From: JBEIQE01 sp040376705 | GTDB taxonomy: Bacteria; Pseudomonadota; Alphaproteobacteria; UBA2400 | Direction of reading: 5' to 3' | Length of the DNA stretch: 63,014 bases | NCBI GenBank assembly: GCA_040376705.1 | Contig: JBEIQE010000013.1 | Coordinates: 1-63,014, forward strand | Shown here: piece after piece, positions 51,874 to 59,953 of the stretch | Layout: the number at the start of each line of letters is the position of its first letter | Numbering within the stretch: position 1 is the stretch's first letter | Notes under the pieces: model-generated | The model's database searches: none | What the model was told of the DNA's origin: nothing | Seen by the model: only the letters and a program-made list of their open reading frames with translations | Position numbers and translations under genes: made by a program

Positions 51874-53148
51874 ATGTCAGCCGGCGTCATTACCGTCGGC
51901 GGCAAGAAGTACGCGGTAGGTCTGTATTGGCAGGTCTCCGATACTGCTAATGTCGCCAAAGCCGCCCGAGCCGCAGCCGCCATGTCTGGCGTTACGGCCG
52001 ACTTTTTCTGTGTGCGTGCCGGTAATAATCAGGGCCGTGCCCCGCAGTTCGGTTTGGGCGAGGCCAAGCTTGGTCATGCCTGGAACATGCCGACCGCTGC
52101 CGCCACGCTGGCCAACCGCCAGCCGGGCTCATGGGCCGGTGTCTTCATGGTGCCAGAGGGTGTCTGGTTCATCGAAGTTCGCGACGGCCTGATCGCACCT
52201 GAAGGCGACCTGATTTTCGCCGATGAAGCCGAGGCCATGATCCGCCTGCAGGATGTAACGGCGCGCGGTGGTCTCGAGAAAATCTATTCGCCTCCAACCT
52301 GGGCTATCCCGGGTGCTGAGGCCAGCTCGCTGGCTTCACTGCTCTCAGGCAAGGCCGAGGCCCGCCTGCAGCCGGTTAAGGTGCCCAAGAAACTCATTCT
52401 CGGTATTCTGGGAGCAATCGGCTTTGCGATTGTGGCCAGCATGGCCTGGAGCTACTACTCAGCCTGGGCCGAAGAAAGTGAAATGGCGCGTCTTGCCGAA
52501 GAGGGCCAGCGCATGGCCGAGCAGCGCCGCGCAGAAGAGGAAGAGCGTAAGCGCCGCGAAGAAGCCGAGCGCCAGCGTATTTTGCAGGAGCAGGCCTCGC
52601 AGCTGCCCACCTTCCAGCGCACCTGGGAAGTCTCGCCCAAGCCGCTTGACTGGCTGGATGCCTGCCGTCAGGCCTTCGAGAAAGTACAGATTGCGCCGCT
52701 GGGCTGGAATATTTCCGGCGTCAGCTGCTCTGGCTCACAGGTTACGGCTTCATGGGTACGCACCAGCGGCCCGGCGGTTGTTCCTGAAGGGGCCGAGCTT
52801 GACCCCAACCTGCGCACGGCATCGGCCAGCTACTCGCTGCCCGAGCTTAAGCCGCGCGGCTCCGAGCCGCTCTGGCCGTCGGAGGCGATCAACCTATATA
52901 TCCTGAATAACGACTGGCAGGCCGATATCACCATGGTACCGGTGCAAACACCGCCGCCCATGCCCAACGGTCAGCGTGTGCCGCCGCCGCCATGGCAGCA
53001 GCGCCAGATCCGTTGGCAGGTTGAGATATCTCCATGGCTTCTTAAGGGTCCGTTAGTAGACTTACCTGGATTTGTAGTTCAAAGTTTAGGTTGGTCGCAG
53101 GACGGAACCTGGCAGATCGAGGGGACGCTTTATGAGCAACGTAAGTAA
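51874..53148 (+). CDS. pilO: PilO-like inner-membrane pilus assembly protein
   Basis: 424 aa. N-terminal cytoplasmic domain (GGKKYAVGLYWQ, AGVFMVPEGVWFIEVRDG), one transmembrane helix (~175-195: LILGILGAIGFAIVASMAW), a charged coiled coil (~205-240), then a periplasmic domain. Layout fits the PilO of R64-type thin pili. Probably connects the secretin to the cytoplasmic motor. Confidence 0.75.
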   Translation: MSAGVITVGGKKYAVGLYWQVSDTANVAKAARAAAAMSGVTADFFCVRAGNNQGRAPQFGLGEAKLGHAWNMPTAAATLANRQPGSWAGVFMVPEGVWFIEVRDGLIAPEGDLIFADEAEAMIRLQDVTARGGLEKIYSPPTWAIPGAEASSLASLLSGKAEARLQPVKVPKKLILGILGAIGFAIVASMAWSYYSAWAEESEMARLAEEGQRMAEQRRAEEEERKRREEAERQRILQEQASQLPTFQRTWEVSPKPLDWLDACRQAFEKVQIAPLGWNISGVSCSGSQVTASWVRTSGPAVVPEGAELDPNLRTASASYSLPELKPRGSEPLWPSEAINLYILNNDWQADITMVPVQTPPPMPNGQRVPPPPWQQRQIRWQVEISPWLLKGPLVDLPGFVVQSLGWSQDGTWQIEGTLYEQRK

Positions 53149-53803
53149 GACCACGCGGGCGATGCAATTGCGTATCGGTGCAGCCGTATGTGCTGTAATG
53201 GCTTGCCTTTCTGGCGCTGCGCTGGCGCAGACCGCGCCTGCGTATAGCGAAGTGCCCGATCCCTCAACCGCGCCGCTGGCTGCCGAAAGCCCTGAAAACT
53301 TTGTGGGTGAGGGCAATACCGGTGCTGCACCGCTTACGGCCGATGAAGTGATCCGCATGTTGCAGGATGGCAACGAGGGTAAGCCCCTCACCATCGCCCA
53401 GCTCGCCGCCATCAATGACGCCATGAAGCGTATGGAATATGTGGCTGAAATGCGCCGCAAAATGGGTGAATCGCAGGGCGGCGGTACCGCTGGCTTTAGT
53501 GGCGGCAGCAATCCGCCGGGTATGAATGCAGGGCAGGGTGCGGTTGCTCCGGCCGCCATCAACACCATGGCCACAGGTGGCCAGCCGGTGGTGCTGCGTA
53601 TCAGCGGTTCGGGTGGTAATTATCAGGCGCTTGTCAGCAACGGCCAGCAGCAGATTGTGCTGCGTGAAGGCGATGAGCTAGGCAGCAGCAAGGTCACCAG
53701 CATCCGTATCTCCGGTGTGCGGGTTACCTCCTCCTCAGGCAATACAACCGTTCTGCCGTTCGCGAATCCGTTTGGTGTGGGTGTAACTTCAAGCAGTCGT
53801 TAA
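53132..53803 (+). CDS. pilP: PilP-like periplasmic pilus assembly protein
   Basis: 223 aa with a signal peptide (RIGAAVCAVMACLSGAALAQ), a helical linker (ADEVIRMLQDGNEG, LAAINDAMKRMEYV), a Gly-rich hinge and a small beta domain (QQIVLREGDELGSSKVTSIRISGV) as in type IVb PilP. It overlaps pilO by 17 bp. A 188-bp gap with no gene follows before pilQ. Confidence 0.75.
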   Translation: MSNVSKTTRAMQLRIGAAVCAVMACLSGAALAQTAPAYSEVPDPSTAPLAAESPENFVGEGNTGAAPLTADEVIRMLQDGNEGKPLTIAQLAAINDAMKRMEYVAEMRRKMGESQGGGTAGFSGGSNPPGMNAGQGAVAPAAINTMATGGQPVVLRISGSGGNYQALVSNGQQQIVLREGDELGSSKVTSIRISGVRVTSSSGNTTVLPFANPFGVGVTSSSR

Positions 53804-53850
53804 TACTAGCTAATTCAGTTTAACTATTGGGCCTGCAAAGATTTTTCCGG

Positions 53851-53859
53851 TTATCCACA
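53851..53859 (+). promoter_or_regulatory. DnaA-box-like sequence
   Basis: A perfect TTATCCACA in the pilP-pilQ gap. A single copy is more likely a stray or regulatory site than an origin. Confidence 0.35.
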
Positions 53860-53991
53860 GTGTGTTTAGCGCTTCATTAACCTTGATGGCTGTTAACTAC
53901 GAATTGGAGCAGGCCGAGAAAAATTAATCTCATCAGCTGGCTCCCTTCGTATAGTCAATTACTGTGCGAAAACTATGTTGGGATGTAAGGT

Positions 53992-55710
53992 GTGAGTTCG
54001 ATGTCAGCAACGCCAGATGCAAATGCTTCTGCCTCGCAGGGAGGCCACGGCGGCCCGCGCATGAATTTTGTCGGCAAAGTGCTGACAGCTGAAACCGGCG
54101 AACTGCGTGTTCCCGCTGAATCCCGCAAACTGTGCTGCTTGTTCGATACCGGCGTTTGGCTGGTGTCCGAGAGCCATAAGAATTCTCCGTTCGTTACGTC
54201 AGTTGCTGCGCAGGCGCGCCGTCAAGGCTTCAAGGTTGAAGAGCCGATGTATGTCTCGCCTGACGTGATCGCGCAGGCCTACAACTACAGCACCAAGGCC
54301 GGTCAGGCTCAGGTTGTCGATGAAAACGTCGTCCGCCGCCGCATCAAGGAATTGTTCCAGAAGGCACGCGAAGCTGGCGCCAACGACGTGCATATGGAAG
54401 TGGCCGATGGCCGTACCAAGATTGAATTCCGCATCGACGGTTCGATGATCGTGGCCGATACGCTCACCCAGAAAGAGGGCGAGACGATGATGGCCTCCAT
54501 CTGGTCGCACTCTTCTGCCCAGTCGGGTGCAACGCCTAACTGGCTCGAGCCGATGGCCGCGATGTTGCGTGCCGGACAGGAAGGCAAGGACCAGCTGGAG
54601 CTGCCCGAAGGCTTGCTCGGTGTGCGTTGCCAGTGGATTCCGATTGTTGATGGTGGCCGCTACCTCGTTATGCGTATGCATTACGACAATCTGCACATCA
54701 AGGGCGGCCATCCGGATATGGATGTGGACGCGCTGGGCTTTACGCCCGAGCAGACCTCGCTGGTGCGCCACTTGCGCCGCCTGCCAGGTGGTATGCGTAT
54801 CGTCGCCGGTCCGGTGAACCAGGGTAAAACCACCACCCTGCGCGTGGTGCTTAACCGCCGCATGGCCGAAACCAATTACCGCCTGAACTGCCTGCTGATC
54901 GAAGATCCGCCCGAAGGTGGCATCATCGGCGCCCGCCAGATCGGTGTAGCCTCCTCGCATGACGAAGAAATGCGCGAACGCGTGTTCCTCGAAGTACAGC
55001 GCTCGGCCCTGCGTCTTGACCCTGACATTTTGATGCTGGGCGAAGTCCGCGATCTGCAGACCGCCAGTTTTGCCTATAAAATGGCGCTGACCGGCCGTCA
55101 GATCTACACCACCATTCACGCCTATTCGGCGCTCGCCATTCCGCAGCGTCTGCGCGATATCGGTATTCAGCCTTACCTCGTGTACGATCATAACCTGCTG
55201 CGCGGCCTCATCACGCAGCGCCTTGTGCGTACCATCTGCCAGCACTGCAAGGTGCCCTTCTCCGATGCGATGCGTCATCGCCCGCAGCTGGCTGCTCTCA
55301 TGATCCGTCTGCGTGCAGCTGTTGCCCTTATGGATGCCGAAATGCGCGCCCGTCAGGACGGCGTAACGGCTGACGACATCAAGCTGCTCGAGCCGAACCT
55401 TGACGGTGTCTTCGTTTCATCCGGCAAGGGTTGCGAACACTGCATCGGCGGCCATGCCGGCCGTACGATTTTGGCCGAAGTCGTTGAAACCGATAGCCGC
55501 CTGATGGCGCTGCTGCGCGATGACAAGGTCGATCAGGCGCGCTCTTACTGGCTTTCGCATAATGGCCTCGGCGGCCTTTCGATGCTGTGGCACGCGCTGG
55601 GTAAAGTTGTTGTGGGCGGCGTAAGCCCTGAAGATGCCGAATTTGAACTTGGGCCTCTCGCCCGCGAGCGCGACTTGCGCGAATTCGAAGAACGTATGGG
55701 CGGTCACTAA
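53992..55710 (+). CDS. pilQ: PilQ/GspE-like pilus assembly ATPase
   Basis: 572 aa from a GTG at 53992; the ATG at 54001 is an equally possible start. Walker A is GPVNQGKTTT (~272), Walker B ILMLGEVRDLQTASF (~345), and an IHAYSALAIPQRL His box follows. A zinc tetracysteine is present (CQHC ~415, CEHC ~481). It powers pilin polymerisation in the R64-type system, where PilQ is the ATPase (unlike Pseudomonas PilQ). 3 bp before pilR. Confidence 0.87.
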   Translation: MSSMSATPDANASASQGGHGGPRMNFVGKVLTAETGELRVPAESRKLCCLFDTGVWLVSESHKNSPFVTSVAAQARRQGFKVEEPMYVSPDVIAQAYNYSTKAGQAQVVDENVVRRRIKELFQKAREAGANDVHMEVADGRTKIEFRIDGSMIVADTLTQKEGETMMASIWSHSSAQSGATPNWLEPMAAMLRAGQEGKDQLELPEGLLGVRCQWIPIVDGGRYLVMRMHYDNLHIKGGHPDMDVDALGFTPEQTSLVRHLRRLPGGMRIVAGPVNQGKTTTLRVVLNRRMAETNYRLNCLLIEDPPEGGIIGARQIGVASSHDEEMRERVFLEVQRSALRLDPDILMLGEVRDLQTASFAYKMALTGRQIYTTIHAYSALAIPQRLRDIGIQPYLVYDHNLLRGLITQRLVRTICQHCKVPFSDAMRHRPQLAALMIRLRAAVALMDAEMRARQDGVTADDIKLLEPNLDGVFVSSGKGCEHCIGGHAGRTILAEVVETDSRLMALLRDDKVDQARSYWLSHNGLGGLSMLWHALGKVVVGGVSPEDAEFELGPLARERDLREFEERMGGH

Positions 55711-55713
55711 GCC

Positions 55714-56781
55714 ATGCTCGAAAATTTCTCGATGTCGATGGCGCAATGGCAGATGCGCTCGAACAAGAAGCGTCGTTTCCGCATTTACCGCAAGCTGCAG
55801 GGTATGATGGAAATGAACGAGCCGCTGCCAACAGCGCTTGATCGTTTGTGGCGTAACGTTTCAGAAGACGGCACTCGCCCCAACCGGCCAGATGCCATGG
55901 GTGTACAGCAGTGGCTGGAGCGTTCGCGTCAGGGTATGACGCTGGCCGACATGCTTGATGGCTGGGTACCCCAGCGCGAACATATGCTTATGCGTGCTGG
56001 CGAAGAGTCGGGCAACGTGGCCAAGGCCATTACCTCTATTATGGCAGTGGACGAAGCGGCCGAAAAAATGCGCCGCGCCATCATGAGCGCTATCACATAT
56101 CCGGTATTCATCTTCGGCCTGCTGTCTGGCGTGTTGTGGATGTTCGGTGTGAACCTGATTGAGCCGCTGCGTAAAAACTCGCCGCCCGAAGTGTTTGAGC
56201 AGATGGCGGGCATTGCTGCCGTATCCGACTTCATCCGCGAAAGCGGCTTTACAACCGTGACCATGATTGCGGGCACCGTTATGCTCATCATGTTCTCGTT
56301 GCCGCGATGGACTGGCCGCATCCGCGCCAAGTTTGACATGTTCCCGCCTTACTCGTGGTACCGCATTTGGCAGGGCAGTGCGTTTTTGCTTTCTATGTCG
56401 GCATTGCTGTCGGCGCAGGTGCCTTTGCGCAAGTGCTTCGAGATTCTACTCAATGGTTCGGCGCCATGGCTGCATGAGCGGTTGGAGTCGGCCCGTCAGG
56501 AAATTCTGCGTGGCCGCAACCTCGGCGAAGCGCTGCGGGCACAGGGGCTTAACTTCCCCGACCCCGCACTGGCGCGCGATCTTGAAATTCTCTCCGAGCG
56601 CGTTGACGTCGCCCGCACCATGGAAGTGCTGGCGCGCGACTGGCTGGAAGAGCAGACCCGCGCTCTCAACAGTCAGGCTAATATGGTGCGTACTGTAGGT
56701 ATGGGCGCTGTGGGTGGCTTCATCGCCTGGGCCATGATGTCCATCGTTGGCATCAGCCAGAGCATTGCCGGCAAGATGTAG
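55714..56781 (+). CDS. pilR: PilR/GspF-like inner-membrane platform protein
   Basis: 355 aa of the type II secretion F family: three hydrophobic segments (AITYPVFIFGLLSGVLWMFG, FTTVTMIAGTVMLIMFSLP, and C-terminal MGAVGGFIAWAMMSIVG) with cytoplasmic helical domains between (MRAGEESGNVAKAI, LNGSAPWLHERLESARQEI). It is the rotor base for pilus assembly, as in PilR of R64. Confidence 0.88.
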   Translation: MLENFSMSMAQWQMRSNKKRRFRIYRKLQGMMEMNEPLPTALDRLWRNVSEDGTRPNRPDAMGVQQWLERSRQGMTLADMLDGWVPQREHMLMRAGEESGNVAKAITSIMAVDEAAEKMRRAIMSAITYPVFIFGLLSGVLWMFGVNLIEPLRKNSPPEVFEQMAGIAAVSDFIRESGFTTVTMIAGTVMLIMFSLPRWTGRIRAKFDMFPPYSWYRIWQGSAFLLSMSALLSAQVPLRKCFEILLNGSAPWLHERLESARQEILRGRNLGEALRAQGLNFPDPALARDLEILSERVDVARTMEVLARDWLEEQTRALNSQANMVRTVGMGAVGGFIAWAMMSIVGISQSIAGKM

Positions 56782-56856
56782 GCCTGATTTTGGGTGCTTT
56801 TGTGTAAGGTATTTTGCACAATTACGGCATTTGAATGACATTATTCGCATATAAAA

Positions 56857-56886
56857 TTGACATAATGCGGCCATAATCGGTACTAT
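56857..56886 (+). promoter_or_regulatory. Promoter of the pilin genes
   Basis: Consensus -35 TTGACA (56857-56862) and TACTAT (56881-56886) are 18 bp apart. Two related blocks, TGACATTATTCGCA (56836) and TGACATAATGCGGC (56858), flank or overlap the -35. Confidence 0.6.
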
Positions 56887-56934
56887 ATAAATATAAGAAC
56901 AAAAAATAAGTTTTTGGGGAAAAGAGACATTATT

Positions 56935-57477
56935 ATGGGCAATATTTCAAAAAACAGGAAGAAACGCGGCTTTAATCTGGTTGAAGCAGCCATTGTATTA
57001 GGTGTTGTCGGTCTGGTGATTGGCGGTATCTGGGTGGCGGCGGCGAGTGTGCAATCCAACCTGCGCAAGAGTGATGCGTCGAAGGGACTGATACAGATCG
57101 TGCAGAACGTGCGTAACCTTTTCTACGGGCAAAGCCCCAGCGCCACCGGCGACATTACGACGGCGCTGGTCAGGGCCAATTCGTTTCCCGGCGATTTCAT
57201 TCGCGGGACAACAGCCGTCAATCCATGGAATGGCGCCGTGGCGGTCAGCATCGCCGGTGCAGCAGCCGATCAGCTGGATGTCTCCTTCACCGCCATGCCG
57301 CGTGATGCGTGTATCGAGCTCACCTCGCGCAATACGAATATTTCAAATGGTGTGGGCCTGACGCAGATCGTCATTGGCGGTACCACCATAACCAGTTTCC
57401 CGTATCTGCCAACAGATGCGGCTGTTACCTGTGCAGCGAGCAACACGGTCGTGTGGCGATTCGGTCTGCGTGGGTAA
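56935..57477 (+). CDS. pilS: Type IVb major prepilin, copy 1
   Basis: 180 aa from the ATG at 56935. Short leader MGNISKNRKKRG, cleavage before Phe in GFNLVEAAIVLG with Glu5, then a hydrophobic helix to ~residue 40. Ends with a two-cysteine C-terminal loop (DACIEL, VTCAASN). Very similar to copy 2 but with several changes in the surface part (~75-115). It has its own consensus promoter. Confidence 0.9.
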   Translation: MGNISKNRKKRGFNLVEAAIVLGVVGLVIGGIWVAAASVQSNLRKSDASKGLIQIVQNVRNLFYGQSPSATGDITTALVRANSFPGDFIRGTTAVNPWNGAVAVSIAGAAADQLDVSFTAMPRDACIELTSRNTNISNGVGLTQIVIGGTTITSFPYLPTDAAVTCAASNTVVWRFGLRG

Positions 57478-57556
57478 AAAACGTAATGTTTCCAGATGTT
57501 CGGCAGGATTAACTCTTGTCAACTGTTAGGGAACATGGTGTGTTTAACGTGCAATT

Positions 57557-57571
57557 CTGACGTGGCGTCAG
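57557..57571. promoter_or_regulatory. Inverted repeat before pilin copy 2
   Basis: CTGACG-TGG-CGTCAG lies about 17 bp upstream of the second pilin ATG in the 111-bp space between the two pilins. It may be an operator or mRNA hairpin. Confidence 0.4.
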
Positions 57572-57588
57572 TAAATAAGGGGGATCTC

Positions 57589-58137
57589 ATGTTTAAAGTT
57601 ATGAATAAGAGCACCAAGGCTCGTCGCGGTTTTAACCTGGTTGAAGCTGCAATCGTGCTCGGTGTTATTGGTCTTGTTATTGGTGGTATCTGGGTTGCTG
57701 CTGCTGCTGTGCAGTCGAACCTGCGTAAGAGCGATGCTTCGAAGGGTCTTATCCAGATCGTTCAGAACGTTCGCAATCTCTACTACGGACAGACACCGTC
57801 AGCTTCGGGCGCGATTACAGCCCAGCTGATCAGTGCCAACGCAATTCCGGGTAACTTCATCAACGGTACAACCGCTGTGAACCCCTGGAACGGCGCAATC
57901 ACTGTAAGCATCGCTACCGCTACCTTCGACCAGATCGACGTAGCCATGGCTTCGCTGCCGCGTGATGCCTGCATCGAGCTGACTTCGCGCAATACCAACA
58001 TCTCGACTGGCGTTGGTCTGACCCAGATCAGTATTGGTACAGTGAACGTAACCACGTTCCCGTACCTGCCGACAGCCGCTGCTACTGACTGCGCAGCGAC
58101 CAACACTGTTACATGGCGCTTCGGCCTGCGTGGCTAA
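57589..58137 (+). CDS. pilS: Type IVb major prepilin, copy 2
   Basis: 182 aa from the ATG at 57589 after AAGGGGG. Leader MFKVMNKSTKARRG, then FNLVEAAIVLGVIG with Glu5. Codons look more biased to those of highly expressed genes (GTT, CGT, GCT, CTG) than in copy 1, and a terminator follows, both pointing to this being the main pilus subunit. The surface region differs from copy 1. Confidence 0.92.
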   Translation: MFKVMNKSTKARRGFNLVEAAIVLGVIGLVIGGIWVAAAAVQSNLRKSDASKGLIQIVQNVRNLYYGQTPSASGAITAQLISANAIPGNFINGTTAVNPWNGAITVSIATATFDQIDVAMASLPRDACIELTSRNTNISTGVGLTQISIGTVNVTTFPYLPTAAATDCAATNTVTWRFGLRG

Positions 58138-58163
58138 TAAGTTCACGTTTAGTGTATAGTCAG

Positions 58164-58194
58164 GCGGGCGGCTCTCAGGGTCGCCCGCTTTTCT
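58164..58194 (+). terminator. Terminator/attenuator after the second pilin
   Basis: GCGGGCG (58164-58170) pairs with CGCCCGC (58182-58188) followed by TTTTCT. It probably limits expression of the downstream pilM relative to the pilins. Confidence 0.75.
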
Positions 58195-58224
58195 ATTAAG
58201 CGTATCAGTTTCAGGGAGTGTGTT

Positions 58225-58854
58225 ATGGGTGCCTTTGTCGTCATTATTGTAACCATGCTTGTTGCGATCTGGATGGCCATGGCACCCTATGGTCAGGACT
58301 GGGGGCAGGTCGACCGCGCCCCGGGCCGTGTGGCGGTACAGTCGATTGCTGCCAACATGATGGAGTTTCATCAGGCGGCGCTGCGCTTTGTCTCGCAGAA
58401 TGTGAACAAGTCCCCAGTCAGTACGCAGTGGGCTTTCACCTACCTCAATCAGGCCGCTGTGCGCTGTGCGCCCTACGCCTCGGCTACATATCCTGCCAAT
58501 TCAGCCTCCGGCAGCTGCGCTGCACCGGTAACCGAGCTGGTGATGCCCAGCTACATGAGCGAAGCTGCGCCCGCCCATGACTGGGTGGTGTGCTATGTCT
58601 CGGGTACGCCCAACAAGCTGGTGACCTATTCGCGTAGCGGCGAAAATCCGGGCGGCTATACACCCGCCGAAATCGCCGCTGCCTTTGCCGATTATAATAT
58701 TTCAAACAACTACGATAATTGGTACTGGGGCGTTACCACCTCTGGCCCCAGTCTGACTTATCCAACGACAATTACCCTGCCCACAGACTGCACCAGTGCG
58801 CCGGCTTCTGCGGTTGCCGTAGGGGTTGTGGCCATCGCGACTGTCATTAATTAG
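58225..58854 (+). CDS. pilM: PilM-like pilus protein
   Basis: 209 aa with an N-terminal membrane helix (MGAFVVIIVTMLVAIWMAMA). The periplasmic domain follows the R64 PilM pattern (QSIAANMMEFHQAALRFVSQN, then a variable Tyr/Ser/Thr-rich domain). It has three cysteines before the C-terminus. In R64, pilM is essential but its biochemical role is poorly known. Confidence 0.65.
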   Translation: MGAFVVIIVTMLVAIWMAMAPYGQDWGQVDRAPGRVAVQSIAANMMEFHQAALRFVSQNVNKSPVSTQWAFTYLNQAAVRCAPYASATYPANSASGSCAAPVTELVMPSYMSEAAPAHDWVVCYVSGTPNKLVTYSRSGENPGGYTPAEIAAAFADYNISNNYDNWYWGVTTSGPSLTYPTTITLPTDCTSAPASAVAVGVVAIATVIN

Positions 58855-58913
58855 CAATTTCCTAACTCCTTGGGGGCCAAAATCAAGGCGGTTATATCGC
58901 CTGGGGAGGCTGT

Positions 58914-59861
58914 GTGTTGGAACAGAAGAAAATTGCCGAGCTGGTTTTTGTCGATCTCTATTTGAGCATCGATACAAAGGAAGCGCGCTTCCGCAAGGAC
59001 CGTACCTCTATCGTCAATACGCTCAGCTCGGTTCCGCCTGAATACCTCGATGACCTTGATAACCTGCGCTACACGCTGGCCAACTCCATGCTGCAGGACT
59101 TCTCGATCGATCATGGCGGCGTGCGCTACCGTATCGCCCGTCTGGTCGATGTGCATGGCACCTGGTTTGTGCTCAGCCGCGGCGTTACCCAAATCCCGAC
59201 GCTCGAATCTTTAGGCCACGATCCTGCGGTGGTCACCCACTTGCAGTCGCTTGGCCGCAGCTCGGGCCTTATTCTTATTGCGGGTGCTACGGGTGCCGGT
59301 AAAACCACCACCTCCGGTGCCCTGCTGCAGGACTACCTCACGCGCTACGGCGATGTAGCGGTTACAATTGAAGATCCGCCCGAATTACCGCTCTCAGGCG
59401 AATACGCCGATGGTAAGGGGCGCTGCTTCCAGATCAACATCGAAGAGGACGACTGGGAGCTGGCGCTTAAAGCCTCGCTGCGCTATCGCCCGCGTTATAT
59501 TTTTGTGGGTGAGATGCGTGTACCGGGTGCAGCCTTTCAGGTGTTGCGCGCGGCTGTATCCGGCCATCTGGTAATTGCCACCATGCATGCCGGCTCGGTT
59601 GAGCAGGCGGTAGAAGGTCTGGTCTCCCTCGCCAGCCAGCGCGCCGGCCCGATGGCCAATATTCTGGTTGGCGATGGCTTATGCGCCGTGCTGCACCAGC
59701 GCCTGATTTTGCAGATGCAATCAACCGCGCTCTTTGCCGGGAACAGCATGGGCGATCCGGTGCGCAGCCTCATTCGCGAGAACAAGTTTGGTGCGCTCAC
59801 CACCTTCATTGAGCAGCAGCAAGCCAAGCGCGATGAAGTGCGCCGTACCGCAACCAAATAG
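58914..59861 (+). CDS. PilT-like pilus ATPase
   Basis: 315 aa from a GTG at 58914 with GGGGAGG upstream. Compact PilT/VirB11-type ATPase: Walker A GATGAGKTTT (~123), EDPPELPL, Walker B YIFVGEMRVPGAAF, HLVIATMHAGSVEQ. The C-terminus has DPVRSLIRENKF, resembling the AIRNLIRE motif of PilT retraction ATPases. It is the second motor of the pil operon; R64 has none here (its PilT is a transglycosylase), so retraction is possible. Confidence 0.8.
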   Translation: MLEQKKIAELVFVDLYLSIDTKEARFRKDRTSIVNTLSSVPPEYLDDLDNLRYTLANSMLQDFSIDHGGVRYRIARLVDVHGTWFVLSRGVTQIPTLESLGHDPAVVTHLQSLGRSSGLILIAGATGAGKTTTSGALLQDYLTRYGDVAVTIEDPPELPLSGEYADGKGRCFQINIEEDDWELALKASLRYRPRYIFVGEMRVPGAAFQVLRAAVSGHLVIATMHAGSVEQAVEGLVSLASQRAGPMANILVGDGLCAVLHQRLILQMQSTALFAGNSMGDPVRSLIRENKFGALTTFIEQQQAKRDEVRRTATK

Positions 59862-59891
59862 CAGCCTTCATCTGTACCTTCCTGGGTACTA

Positions 59892-59932
59892 AAAAGCCGC
59901 CAGACCGATGTGATATCGACCTGGCGGCTTTT
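59892..59932. terminator. Bidirectional terminator between pil operon and icmB
   Basis: AAAAGCCGCCAG and CTGGCGGCTTTT form a perfect 12-bp stem with U-runs on both strands, serving the converging pil operon and icmB. Confidence 0.9.
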
Positions 59933-59953
59933 ATATTTGTTTCAGCTTAAAAC

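Noticed and set aside
54199..55278. Long open frame antisense to the pilQ ATPase gene (359 codons)
   Set aside because: The plus-strand frame carries intact Walker and zinc motifs; the opposite frame is His-rich shadow sequence.
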